A program made the position numbers and the translations under genes. This document shows positions 46,101-56,103 of a stretch of 64,000 bases of DNA, in pieces. The notes beneath the pieces are model-generated. The model did not search any database, was not told the DNA's origin, and saw only the letters and a program-made list of their open reading frames with translations. Source of the DNA: Actinostola sp. cb2023 (taxonomy: Eukaryota; Cnidaria; Anthozoa; Actiniaria; Actinostolidae); assembly GCA_033675265.1 (NCBI GenBank), contig JAUJYZ010001540.1:530501-594500 (forward strand). Direction: 5' to 3'. The stretch's first letter is position 1. Every line of letters begins with the position of its first letter.

Positions 46101-49100
46101 ATTTTTTTGTACCGTTGATGAAGGTTTTACTGGACAACTAAAGAGTGAATCAATCATTACAGCGAGAATAAGTAGTCGTGCAAAGCCTCGACAGTTTTGT
46201 TCGCACAACGAAATAATAGCAGCAAACGTTTGGCATGGATTAGCCATTTCGGAGTTGATGTTCGTAAGGAATTGTGGGGCTGTTTTGAGGGACGCCAATA
46301 CTGTCTATTTACTGTAAAACACGAGGAAACGACTGGGAAACATAATTATTGTGAACCAAACTCACTTACTTTAAACTTTGGTACATCACTAATCAAACTT
46401 GTCGCCGTATTGAAGATAAGCCGTCCCTCAAAACAGTCCCACAATGCCCCGCAAACATCAACTCCGAAATGGCTAATACACCTGCGTTTCTTAGAAAAAA
46501 AAGGCCACTATGATGATGTCAGTTTTGCCAAGGCAACTATCTGATTAAAAAATTAAATATTCAACATGTACATGAAATCTGCCGTACGTGAAGTCATGAT
46601 TTAAAACCAACAACAACAACAACAAAAAAGTTAAAAAAACTTCAATTCTGATCACAATTTCTGGAAATATTGTGATATATATATAGAGGTTATTACAGTT
46701 AGAGTTGTGTAATACGGCTGGATATTTTTACGAGTCTTGCTGTATTTTGACGAGCCGTAGGCGAGGCAAAATACAAATAGACGAGTAAAAATGTCCAGCC
46801 GTATTACACAACTCTAACTGTAATAAATTGTTTATTATACGACAACAAAATAAACCCCCCCAAAAACGTACAAAAGCGTACAAATTAAAGCTGTTTTTGT
46901 GATTTGTTTGTGAAATGCGCGCGATCGATACGCCATCGAGCGCGCGCTCGAGAGATTTTTCGTTGGCTTTTTTCACCAAAAAGATTGGATTTTCTTCATA
47001 TTTTCTATACAGATATCATTAAAAAGTAGTTGTTTGTTTCCCTATTCCCTTTAGAAATACTTTTTTGTCATTGTATAGTGTTTTTTCTTTTTGCAATGAA
47101 AACCAAAACTGGTACAAAATATGCTGTGTTCAAAACCGGTTTTACCGGGTTACAAGCCGGGTAATACGACAATCTACAGTGGGTAATACGCTCGGATATT
47201 TGGAGGATTGTGTGCCCTTTTATGGTAAATTTACGTCACAGTCGTATAATAAATCATTTTATTTTATCGATCGCGAGGATACTAACTATCTCACTAGTTT
47301 TTTTTCTTTTAAATTTTAATAGATTTGTACATATATATTTCATATCCATATTTTATAGTTTAGGAATATTGTTTTTTGTTTTTTTTCATTATTATTTTTA
47401 TTCTGTAAAGCACATTAGATCATATTTACATGTAATTTTTGCGCTATATAAGTATTAAATTATTATTATTATTATGGTAGAGTACATGTCCGTGAAACAG
47501 TACTAACTAATTAGTATTAGAAAACAATGGAGATAACACTATTTAGTACTATTTAGTAATAGTACTATTTCACGGACATATGGTTTGCACTCTATGGTCA
47601 TAAAGAGAGTCCACACAAAATAGCAACAACAAAAAATAGGCAGTCTAGGACTGCATGTAGCTACTACTGTGAAGCCAGTAATAAAACGAAGAAAGAAAAC
47701 AAATAAATAAATAAAACGAATAGACAACGAGTTAAGAAATGATCAAGACAAAAAAATAGATAAAAGAGAGAAATGAAGGAAAGGAATTATGGAGAAAAGA
47801 AATGTAACGTGAAAAGAAAATGTTGTGATCAGTGTTGGTGTAACAAAAATAAAAACAGTTAACGACGTGAACGGAAATCGACAACAAACAACAGTCTGGC
47901 ACAGCTCCCTTGGTCTACACGAAGAGAATGAAAGAACAGGCCCCAGTTGCACGAAAGGTAGGATAAGTCCTATCCAACGGATAAAATTTATTGGATAACT
48001 GCATCAGATTTAGCCGTTGGATAGGGCTATTCACCTTTCGTGCAACCGGGGCCAGATATAATAGAACTGTAACTATAATTGTAATAGCAATGTATGTTTA
48101 ATACTGTGCAAAACAAGTACGTAATGTTCCACGGAAGACCATCGTGGCCGTCAACTGAACAAACATGGCGATCGTTTGCCTGGTGGAAATTATATAAAGA
48201 CTGTCAAAAAACCTGAACAATTACTTACGGGAAAACACTGGACACATTGCTTGAAAGCTGTGCTTGATTACTGATATGCAGAAAAGCACAAAATCATTGT
48301 AAATACAGTCTTACTTTACCTCACTCGTAAAAATCACACATCGAGCACATGGAAGAACGTAGCTTATTATCACTTATTTTCGCGCGTCCTTAATTTCGCG
48401 CGAGGCTTTAATTTCGCGATTTTGCAGAAAAACGTGTATAAGGGAACTTAATTTCGCGTTATTCTATCATGATCTGCGCATGCAGTATACAAACAGATTG
48501 TTTTGAATCAGGTAAATGATTTAACAATTCACATATTGGCATATTTTTGTAACGTTATTCTATGTACAAGAATGTAACAAAACAATTTTAAAAGAGACAC
48601 ATAGGTATACACCTATTTCAAAAAACGTTGACAACAGTCGATCTGAATTGGATGATCTGAAGCTTTTGAAAATTCTGAAAATTCATGTTAACATCCGCCA
48701 GACTCGATCGAACACCAAGCGTGATTCCATACTTGAGGTCGAATGAATGAATTTCGCACGTTACTAACGAAAGACTCTCAGTTTCCCATAATTTGTCTTG
48801 ATCTCAGATCATCCATTTCAGATCGCCTGTTGTCAAGGTTTTTTGAAATAGGTTTATACATATCATCATACATGTTTATAAAATAATTTGAATAGTATGC
48901 GCGCTCTGATTGGCTATTCTCACACTGAATATCAAATCATTAATATATTTTATTAATATTACTATTGATTACATACATGTATACACCTATTTCAAAAAAC
49001 ATTGACAACGGTCGATCTGAATTGGATGATCTGAAACTTTAGAAAATTCTGAAAATTCACGTTAACCTCCGCCAAACTCGTTCGAACACCAAGCGTGATT

Positions 49101-52100
49101 CCATACTTGAGGTCGAATCAATGAATTTCGCACGTTACTAACGAAAGACTCTCAGTTTCCCATAATTTGTCTTCATCTCAGATCATCCATTTCAGATCGC
49201 CCGTTGTCAACGTTTTTTGAAATAGGTATATACGTGTGCTCGTTTTAGGAGCACGACGTTTGTTATTTTGTCTGAAGCAATACGTTTGTTTTTATCACAA
49301 TGTTCGTTCGTGAACTAATTGCTGATAAAAGACCTCACGCGTGACATTAAATTTCGCGTCGTTAATTTTCGCGGTAATGAGGGTTTATCATGTAATTTCA
49401 AAACTCATAGGACAAAAAAATGATTATCATAGCTGGAAAGAGCTCATTGAAATTAGTAAAAATGCGGAGTTTGGAAAAGATCGCTTCACAAATTGCGAAG
49501 ATATGAATTTTCAACCATCCAAATTTTTACTGATATGTTCGATTTTTGAAAATTCATATCTTCACAATTTGTGAAGCGATCTTTTCCAAACTTCACATTT
49601 TTACTAATTTTAACGAGCTCTTTCCAGCTATGATAATCATTTTTTGTCCTATGAGTTTTGAAATTACGTGATAAACCCTCATTTTTATTCGCGAGTCTTT
49701 AACTTCGCGATTTTTTTTCTAACGCGGAAATCGCGAAATTAAAGACGCGCGAAAATAAGTGATAATAAGGTAGCTTGTACGTTGCAATCGATAAGAAGTC
49801 GATTATTGACGAGAGTTGACAAAATTGACAAAATGTAGTCGAACCAAACGCCGGTCGAGACGAGAATAGAACAAAAATACATCTGGTATCATCGGGGAAA
49901 GGTTTTCTAGTCTTCACTCGTCTTCGCTCTCGTTCGAGTATTAAAAATTCAACTCAATCGGATTTTCCGAATGAATCCGAGTCAACCCGAAAATTTGGAC
50001 TACTTACATACGGACATACTTACGGACTTACACACTCGATGGCATAGTAGCTACGCCTTCCCAGAAGGCAGTAACTACAAAAATGAGTTGAATAACTTTG
50101 GCAGTCGGCAGTGAGTAAAGTTACTTTCAATACACCGAATGCAAAAATGGCTTCCAAATTTAAATAGTCATTGTTTTGGACTGACTAACCTCGTGTCCAT
50201 GTGAAATCTCTTTTGTGCAGCATCATGGACACGAGGCTAGTCAGTCCAAAACAATTGCTATTTAAATTGACAGCCATTTTTGCATTCGATCTATGAACTA
50301 CTATAAACGCGACGTCATTGTAGTATTAAGAAACAAATGTGCTTCATAACATAATTAACGAGCAGCCAAATAATAATTGTAATATTTCTCGTGTTTCTCA
50401 ACTGAATGAATGGATAGAGTAACTTCCGATAGTCTTTCAAGTTTACAACCTCAAATCGTCATGCATTTAGGTGAGAACAGCCATCAAAATCGGCAATTAA
50501 GAACATCTTTCTAATTCAATATAAGTAGCGGCTAACTTTACTCCGTGTGGGACATGTCCAAATATACTCCAATAACACCAACGCGCATGCGCACTTGTTG
50601 ATTACACAAATTCTTTCTCTAAAGGACACCACCTGGATGATGGTTGTTACTATGACAACCTTGGGGTTCGGCGACGTAGTGCCAGTTACCGTTTTTGCTC
50701 GTGGGCTCGTGGGCTTTGCCTCGGTACTTGGTATATTCCTGATGGCTCTGTTCATTAGCGTCGTCCACGAGACCTTGCAGCTCACCCAGCAAGAGAAGCG
50801 TATCTTGGCTTACATCGAGAATGCAGGTCAGTTCTCTTAATCACGAAAGATAGAAAACACCGTAGAGATGGTAATTTGGAGACGAGCAGAAAAATAACGG
50901 ACACTTTCACAGAGGAAGTGATTAGTCTGAAGCCACTGTAGAAATACTTACTCTTAAGAGCATGTGAAAGTAAAGATGGATACACTTACTCTTAAGAGCA
51001 TATGAAAGTAAAGATCGATACACTTACTCTTAAGAGCATATGAAAGTAAAGATCGACACACTTACTCTTAAGAGCATATGAAAGTAAAGATCGACACACT
51101 TACTCTTAAGAGCATATGAAAGTAAAGATCGATACACTTACTCTTAAGAGCATATGAAAGTAAAGATGGATACACTTACTCTTAAGAGCATATGAAAGTA
51201 AAGGTCGATAAAATTACTCTTAAGAGCATATGAAAGTAAAGATCGACACACTCTTAAGAGCATAAGAAAGTAAAGATCGACACACTTACTCTTAAGAGCA
51301 TATGAAAGTAAAGATCGACACACTTACTCTTAAGAGCATATGAAAGTAAAGATCGACACACTTACTCTTAAGAGCATATGAAAGTAAAGATGTATCTAAA
51401 GATCGACACACTAATAATACTTTCTCGCAGGACATTTGAGACTGAGGAAAAATGTAGCAGCTCGATGCATTCAAAGTTGTTGGAGATACAAAGTCTTCTG
51501 CAAAAGAAATTATAATGCTATTGAAATGGGAGACTGGCTGAAGACCCAGAAAGTCAAGTTTTTACAACATAAATTTTTTGAACAGATGAGATTATGGAGG
51601 TCAGTTAGACGGGCCTGGTCACGAGGTAAGCCTGGTCACGAGTGGGAAATACAATGGCTACGAATATACAGTTTCACATAAGGAATTCAGTTCGCTACCA
51701 AATAAGGAATTTCTCTACAAAATATGGAATTTCGCTACCAAATATGGAATTTCTGTACCAATTAAGGAATTTCTCTACCAAATATGGAATTTCGCTACCA
51801 AATATGGAATTTCTCTACCAAATAAGGAATTTCGTTACCAAATGTGGAATTTATCTACCAAATAAGGAATTTCGTTACCAAATAAGGAATTTCGCTAACA
51901 AATAAGGAATTTCGCTACCAAATAAGGAATTTCGCTACCAAATAAGGAATTTCGCTAACAAATATGCAATTGACGGAGAACCGCTACAAAACGAAACAAT
52001 ACTGATAGACTAACGAGCTGTGAGTCCTCGTTAAGGCTCCGCGTAACCATTGCTGTTTTGTTCATCTAGATGATTATTGGAAGAAGTTCTTTATTATCGA

Positions 52101-52912
52101 CGATACAGCCATGCTGTTGACGGATGTATGTCGAACTATCGACAAGATTGATCGACATTTAGGAACTCCTCAAGCTGTTAAAGGCAGTAAAAACTCGCTC
52201 TACAAAAACCCCTCTATTTACAGTCCATTACCAAAGAAACAAGACGACGTGAGTATAATCACGATGACTGAACGAAATACTTCACACATTTGTTTTGATA
52301 TGCAAGTGGGAAATCCCATTCTTTTCATTTTATCCCATTCTTTTCATTTTTGCATTCTTTATAGCCAGAGTACGACAGAGTGTTTGACTATCCTTCCATT
52401 AGTTTTGCGTCTCCACACCATCCACCTTCTTGTCGCTCAAACAGTGTACAAGCCGTTCTAGTGGAGTCTTGGAAATCAACTTCACAACAACAACAACATG
52501 TAGAACCTGTTGTTCAAGGTGAGAAGCCAAGAGAAATCCCTCGAATATACACCAACCATCTCGAACACACACAAGCAAATCCCACCGAGGGAGAAGGACG
52601 AGATGACATTCGCAACAAACGCTTCACGCTCAAACGACCGAGATGTTGCGAAAAACAAGTGACTTAAGTGACCATATAGACCGAGGTGCAATGCCTTTTG
52701 AAATGTTACAAACAAGAATTAACAGTGTCGAAAGTTCACTTGATCAAATCTACGGGAAAGTCAAGGGTGAATTGCGGGACATTCGGGACGCTATCAAGAC
52801 GCTCTCGGCTCAAGCACGCACTCCGTTGTGGTCTCCAACAACTTTAAATGCTGATAACCCCAAAGGAGATCCAATATTCTCATACGCAAATATAGAAAAA
52901 TACGAAATATAA
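40146..52912 (+). CDS. SK (KCNN)-like potassium channel, six putative coding exons
   Basis: Exon 1, 40146-41045 (300 codons), has a Ser/Thr-rich N-tail, then S1 (res 93-113), S2 (143-165), S3 (about 194-209), S4 (219-235, LLVLLRLYLATRCLR) and S5 (272-292). LRLYLATR and the following FLVKTYFLKEPFKLIF align with SK-channel LRLYLIAR and RFVMKTLM. Exon 2, 50625-50826, has the pore helix TTWMMVVTMT, filter TLGFGD (50658-50675), S6 and the post-S6 LQLTQQEKRILAYI. Exon 3, 51431-51625, is the calmodulin-binding region with an IQ-like AARCIQSCWRYKVFCKR. Exon 4 is 52070-52248 and exon 5 starts at 52365. The C-terminal coiled coil (TRINSVESSLDQIYGKVKGE) ends at TAA 52912. Phases agree through exon 5; the last junction (52518 to 52680) is uncertain. 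It probably gates K+ in response to Ca2+ through calmodulin, at the plasma membrane. Confidence 0.75.
42543..42752. mobile_element. MITE, 210 bp
   Basis: Terminal inverted repeats of about 33 bases: TTACAGTATGGACACTCGAA at left, TTCGAGTGTCCACACTGTAA at right. Confidence 0.8.
43165..43312. mobile_element. MITE with ATCCGGATATTTTT arms
   Basis: GTCCTCACGTATCCGGATAT and ATCCGCAACTTTTT pair imperfectly with AAAAAGTTGCGGATT-type and AATATCCGCATAAGTGTGGAC sequences at the right end. Confidence 0.55.
44536..44875. mobile_element. Foldback repeat with 85-bp arms
   Basis: ACTCCAGTTTCGCGTTGTTT (from about 44541) is mirrored by AAACAACGCGAAACTGGAGT (ending about 44868). The arms include GACCGCTGTCCATGAC / GTCAAGGACAGCGGTC. 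Confidence 0.8.
46237..46483. mobile_element. Foldback repeat with 60-bp arms
   Basis: TTAGCCATTTCGGAGTTGAT at left and ATCAACTCCGAAATGGCTAA at right; the inner arm ends are TTTTGAGGGACG / CGTCCCTCAAAA. Confidence 0.85.
46689..46828. mobile_element. Hairpin MITE, 140 bp
   Basis: TTATTACAGTTAGAGTTGTG and its mirror CACAACTCTAACTGTAATAA enclose TACGGCTGGA...TCCAGCCGTA. Confidence 0.85.
47941..48051. mobile_element. MITE with GGCCCC(A/G)GTTGCACGAAA ends
   Basis: GGCCCCAGTTGCACGAAAGG and CCTTTCGTGCAACCGGGGCC as terminal inverted repeats; inner arms CCTATCCAACGG / CCGTTGGATAGG. Confidence 0.85.
48610..49232. mobile_element. Two direct copies of a 240-bp MITE
   Basis: Copies at 48611-48852 and 48985-49231 are about 93 percent alike by eye. 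Each has inverted ends ACCTATTTCAAAAAACGTTG and CAACGTTTTTTGAAATAGGT. The flanks read GTATAC on the left and ATAC-rich on the right, hinting at insertion into TATAC. A 130-bp AT-rich spacer separates them. Confidence 0.82.
49375..49684. repeat. 310-bp palindrome
   Basis: Arms of about 145 bases: ATGAGGGTTTATCATGTAAT to GAAGATATGAATTTTC, mirrored by GAAAATTCATATCTTC to ATTACGTGATAAACCCTCAT. The short centre is near 49531. Confidence 0.9.
50137..50291. mobile_element. Hairpin repeat, 65-bp arms
   Basis: GAATGCAAAAATGGC and TTTTGGACTGACTAACCTCG (left) are mirrored by CGAGGCTAGTCAGTCCAAAA and GCCATTTTTGCATTC (right). It lies 330 bases before the pore exon. Confidence 0.85.
50940..51402 (+). repeat. 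38-bp minisatellite in channel intron
   Basis: About 12 copies of CACTTACTCTTAAGAGCATA and TGAAAGTAAAGATCGACA. The core CTCTTAAGAG is a 10-base palindrome in each unit. Confidence 0.93.
51665..51965 (+). repeat. 20-bp minisatellite
   Basis: About 15 copies of AAGGAATTTCGCTACCAAAT, with TATGGAATTTC variants, in the intron after exon 51431-51625. Confidence 0.92.
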
Positions 52913-53325
52913 TCGCCCGCCATTAACTATATTTAGGTATCTAGTTTAATATATTTATAATAATTTATTATTGTTATTACTTAAAATAGTACGACTAGCG
53001 AAAATAATTCTCAAAACGAAATGGTTTTGTAAACAATTTCCACTAAATTGCGCATGCGCACCACAAGGATTCCTGGAGAGTCAGATTGCGATATTTAAGA
53101 TTTGCGGTATATGCTAAATAAAACATGCGCAGCACCAAGGTAAGGCAGAAATGACCGATAAATCAAGACAAACGCTTTGCTTAAACACCAACTGCAGCTT
53201 CTAGTGTGCACTTTTCTATTATTCCTCTTTGTTGTGATCAGTTCAATCGTCTCAAAAACGACGCGAAAACTAATAACGCTGAAAAACATGTTGGAAAATG
53301 GTACAATCCGCTGTACAGAAAAAGT
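52913..53325. other. 3' flank of channel gene
   Basis: AT-rich. A candidate AATAAA lies near 53115. No gene seen. Confidence 0.4.
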
Positions 53326-53430
53326 GACTGCTGGCTCAGTTGGTTGAGTACCTGGTTCGAGTCCCGGTTAGACCATAACTCAGGGTCTTAAAATAACTTA
53401 GTAGAAGGTGCTGCCTTTGTAAATACATCT
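53326..53430 (+). mobile_element. tRNA-derived SINE-like fragment
   Basis: TGGCTCAGTTGGTTGAG resembles a polymerase III A box and GGTTCGAGTCCCGG is a B box. The spacing is shorter than in a tRNA, so this looks like a truncated SINE head, followed by a SINE-like body (CAGGGTCTTAAAATAACTTA). It is not a functional tRNA. Confidence 0.5.
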
Positions 53431-53499
53431 CAGTACAAATGGTTATACCTTCGCGTGGCTTCGATGAGCACGTAACTCTCCACTCTACATTACACAACT

Positions 53500-53905
53500 G
53501 TTCGACTAAGAGTAGGTACAAGAACCCACACCACTGTTCGACTAAGAGTAGGTACAAGAACCCACACAATGACCACTGTTCGACTAAGAGTAGGTACAAG
53601 AACCCACACCACTGTTCGACTAAGAGTAAGAGTAGGTACAAGAACCCACACCACTGTTCGAGTAAGAGTAGGTACAAGAACCCACACCACTATTCGACTA
53701 AGAGTAAGAGTAGGTACAAGAACCCACACCACTGTTCGACTAAGAGTAAGAGTAGGTACAAGAACCCACACCACTGTTCGACTAAGGGTAGGTACAAGAA
53801 CCCACACCACTGTTCGTCTAAGAGTAGGCACAAGAACCCACACCACTGTTCGACTAAAGGTAGGTACAAGAACCCACACCACTGTTCGTCTAAGAGTAGG
53901 GCACG
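53500..53905 (+). repeat. 27/33-bp minisatellite
   Basis: About 13 copies of CACTGTTCGACTAAGAGTAG plus GTACAAGAACCCACAC, some with an extra AGTAAG. Open in several frames; not a gene. Confidence 0.93.
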
Positions 53906-54578
53906 AAGTTCCCTTTGTGTGAGAAAGTTTGTAGATGTGAGTAGTACTGATTTAGGTTCGCAAAGGATTACTGGGTAAAATGTACCGCCGCCATCTTTTT
54001 CTGTGCAGCGAATTAACGAATAAAATACGAGCACGAAAACCATATTCCACACGAGAGTACTTGCTCAATAAGTGATTTAAAAAGAATGCTGTATTTTTGT
54101 AATAAATAATCCTAGAAAAACTTGCTAACAAATTTGATGATATTCATAATAATTATACCAATAAAAGTCTAATAATTTATGTCATATTTACCATGTGTAT
54201 TATCCATTTGATTTATTAGCGTGTAGCTATAATTACCGATTACATGACGTGTTGACCTGCCCTCATCCTCGGAAACCCAGGTTGCCCAAGGGGGAGGAAG
54301 AGGGGGAAGTTAATTTCAGCCGCCACCTCTGCGTCATGTCGTGCTCTACATACAGGATACTTAATAGGGGGACACTTTAGATAGGGACACTAAACATAGG
54401 GGGACACTTTTATAGAAAGGGATACTACACATAGGGGACACAGTCTTTAGATAGGGACACTACACATAGGGGGATACTTTAGATAAGGACACTACACATA
54501 GGGGGACACTTAAGATAGGCCGAACCCTACACATAGGGGGATTTACATTGGGGACATTATCCTTATAGGAAAACTTTA
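53906..54578. other. Intergenic; MITE fragment and GGGGACAC repeats
   Basis: 53952-53997 is a reversed end of the MITE seen at 33545. From 54358 to 54560 there are loose repeats of ACACATAGGGGGACACTTTAG. No gene seen. Confidence 0.55.
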
Positions 54579-55484
54579 AGGTATCAGGATACCCCAATTG
54601 AAAACCCTCTCAAACCACCGGTTTTGATTTTTTTTGACAATCAAATCAAATTGAATATTATCTATCATCTCCAAAAAACAGAATCTTAAAATATTGTTTT
54701 CCTAAAAAGTTACAAACAAAAAACGAATTTTGGATTTCATTTGAAGGGAAAAGCTGTTGACAAGCGAGTACTCACACACCTACATCACAGTGTGGTAATT
54801 AGTCACGCAACAGACTTCCCGCAAATATTTCACAATTGTTTACACGAAATTACGTATATTTGAATACCGTACCAATGTGTACTGGCAATGTATGTAATTC
54901 CCCGCAAGCAAGAAATGATTAGGCAACAAGTACTGCACGTTGTGTGACTGGAAAACAGATACTCTGGTCACTATCTGGTCACAATTTGTCAGTGAGTAAT
55001 TAGATCCCATTGTCATGGTATGGACTAATCTACAATATTGATCTTCAAAAGTGTGTCTCCGATTTTTGCTATTTTATTTTTTTGTTGAGTTATTAACTGA
55101 TTAGTAACAAACAATGTTTCTTTTAGCGTACCGAAAGTTTAGCGGCAAATAAAAAAGCAATGGGGCAGCTTATCGAAAATCGGAGACACCCTTTTGATAA
55201 TTGATATCTCTAGAGTGCATAAAGATAATTATCTTGAATTTCCGATAAAATGCGGCTGTCAAGGAACTCGCGGTTATATTTTAAAACGCTATATAAAAAT
55301 TATTTGAACTCGACTTATTTCTAAAACGCTTGTTTCTTTCTTGTTAATAGACCATTAGTTGGAATCTCCATTTATTTAGCTTTCAGAAAATGTATACTTT
55401 ATTGGGGTTTAATTAAATGGACGGATTCTGTTTTAAGGCGACTTGAATGCATACCGGTCGGTAGGGGTACCCTGATACCTTAAA
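54579..55484. mobile_element. 0.9-kb element with TTAA ends
   Basis: TTAAGGTATCAGGATACCCC at left and GGGGTACCCTGATACCTTAA at right; TTAA at both edges fits piggyBac- or Kolobok-type target duplications. An inner inverted repeat (AAAGTGTGTCTCCGATTTT / AAAATCGGAGACACCCTTTT) lies at about 55048-55196. No transposase ORF. Confidence 0.65.
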
Positions 55485-55488
55485 AGAC

Positions 55489-55660
55489 CAGGCGCAGATC
55501 CAGGAAAAAATGTGACCATTTTCCAAATGACCGTTTTCCGAACCGGCCATTTTTGTACCTTTAAACAAGTTTTTATGAATAAATTAAACATTCAAGAGCG
55601 CTATATTCTGCTACTTTGAACATTTTGACCGTAACAGGTCTGGATCCGCGCGCCTGAAGA
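55489..55660. mobile_element. MITE with CAGGCGC(A/G)GATCCAG ends
   Basis: CAGGCGCAGATCCAGG and CTGGATCCGCGCGCCTG as imperfect terminal inverted repeats. Confidence 0.55.
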
Positions 55661-56103
55661 CCTTTTGTGCGATACCATGATTTGATTTTGTGTTTACCTG
55701 CTAAAACTATTGAATATATATAGATAGGGTTTGTTTGGTTCAAATCGATCTTCTGATATTAAATATTGTCCAAATTGCGATTATCGTCATGACAACAGGT
55801 GCGGGCAATGCATCATGGGTTCGGACACAAGGGTCTTTATTTAAGGACAATTTACATAGGAGCATTTTGCAGACAGATACCAGATAGACACAACGAATAG
55901 AAGTAACATAATGACCTTCAATTATTTTATGCTATTCACATGCTTTGACTTTATCTAAAATGTATTTTTCGTGTATTAATCATAGTGAAATGTTTCTAAA
56001 ACTCGCCATTGACTTCATGACATTGTTAATCAATGCAATTAATGTTCAGTAGATTGCAGCCGATGGTATTAGGATATCCAGAGGAACTGCACCAACTGGA
56101 TCA
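55661..56103. other. Downstream flank of cereblon
   Basis: On the minus strand this is the 3' flank. A possible AATAAA in reverse (TTTATT) lies at about 55844. No other feature. Confidence 0.35.

Larger units (their letters stand above)
48360..49776. mobile_element. Composite foldback element, 1.4 kb
   Basis: The outer arms TTATTATCACTTATTTTCGC plus GCGTCCTTAATTTCGCG (left) are inverted at the right end (GCGAAATTAAAGACGCGCGA then AAATAAGTGATAATAA). Inside are two MITE copies and a 310-bp palindrome, listed next. It has no ORF for a transposase. Confidence 0.8.
41046..50624. other. Giant intron of the channel gene (9.6 kb)
   Basis: Donor GTAAGT at 41046; acceptor TTCTCTAAAG at 50624. It holds no convincing exon. 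Its content is dominated by inverted-repeat elements listed separately, between AT-rich unique stretches (41046-42540, 45000-46200, 47000-47900). Confidence 0.7.

Noticed and set aside
49341..49574. 77-codon ORF in the channel intron
   Set aside because: Runs across the arms of a palindrome; not coding.
53326..53375. tRNA gene
   Set aside because: A- and B-box-like motifs are too close together and no cloverleaf can be drawn; better explained as a SINE fragment.
53439..53978. Repetitive 120-180-codon ORFs on both strands
   Set aside because: Minisatellite translation; the repeated tract shows no codon bias or similarity.
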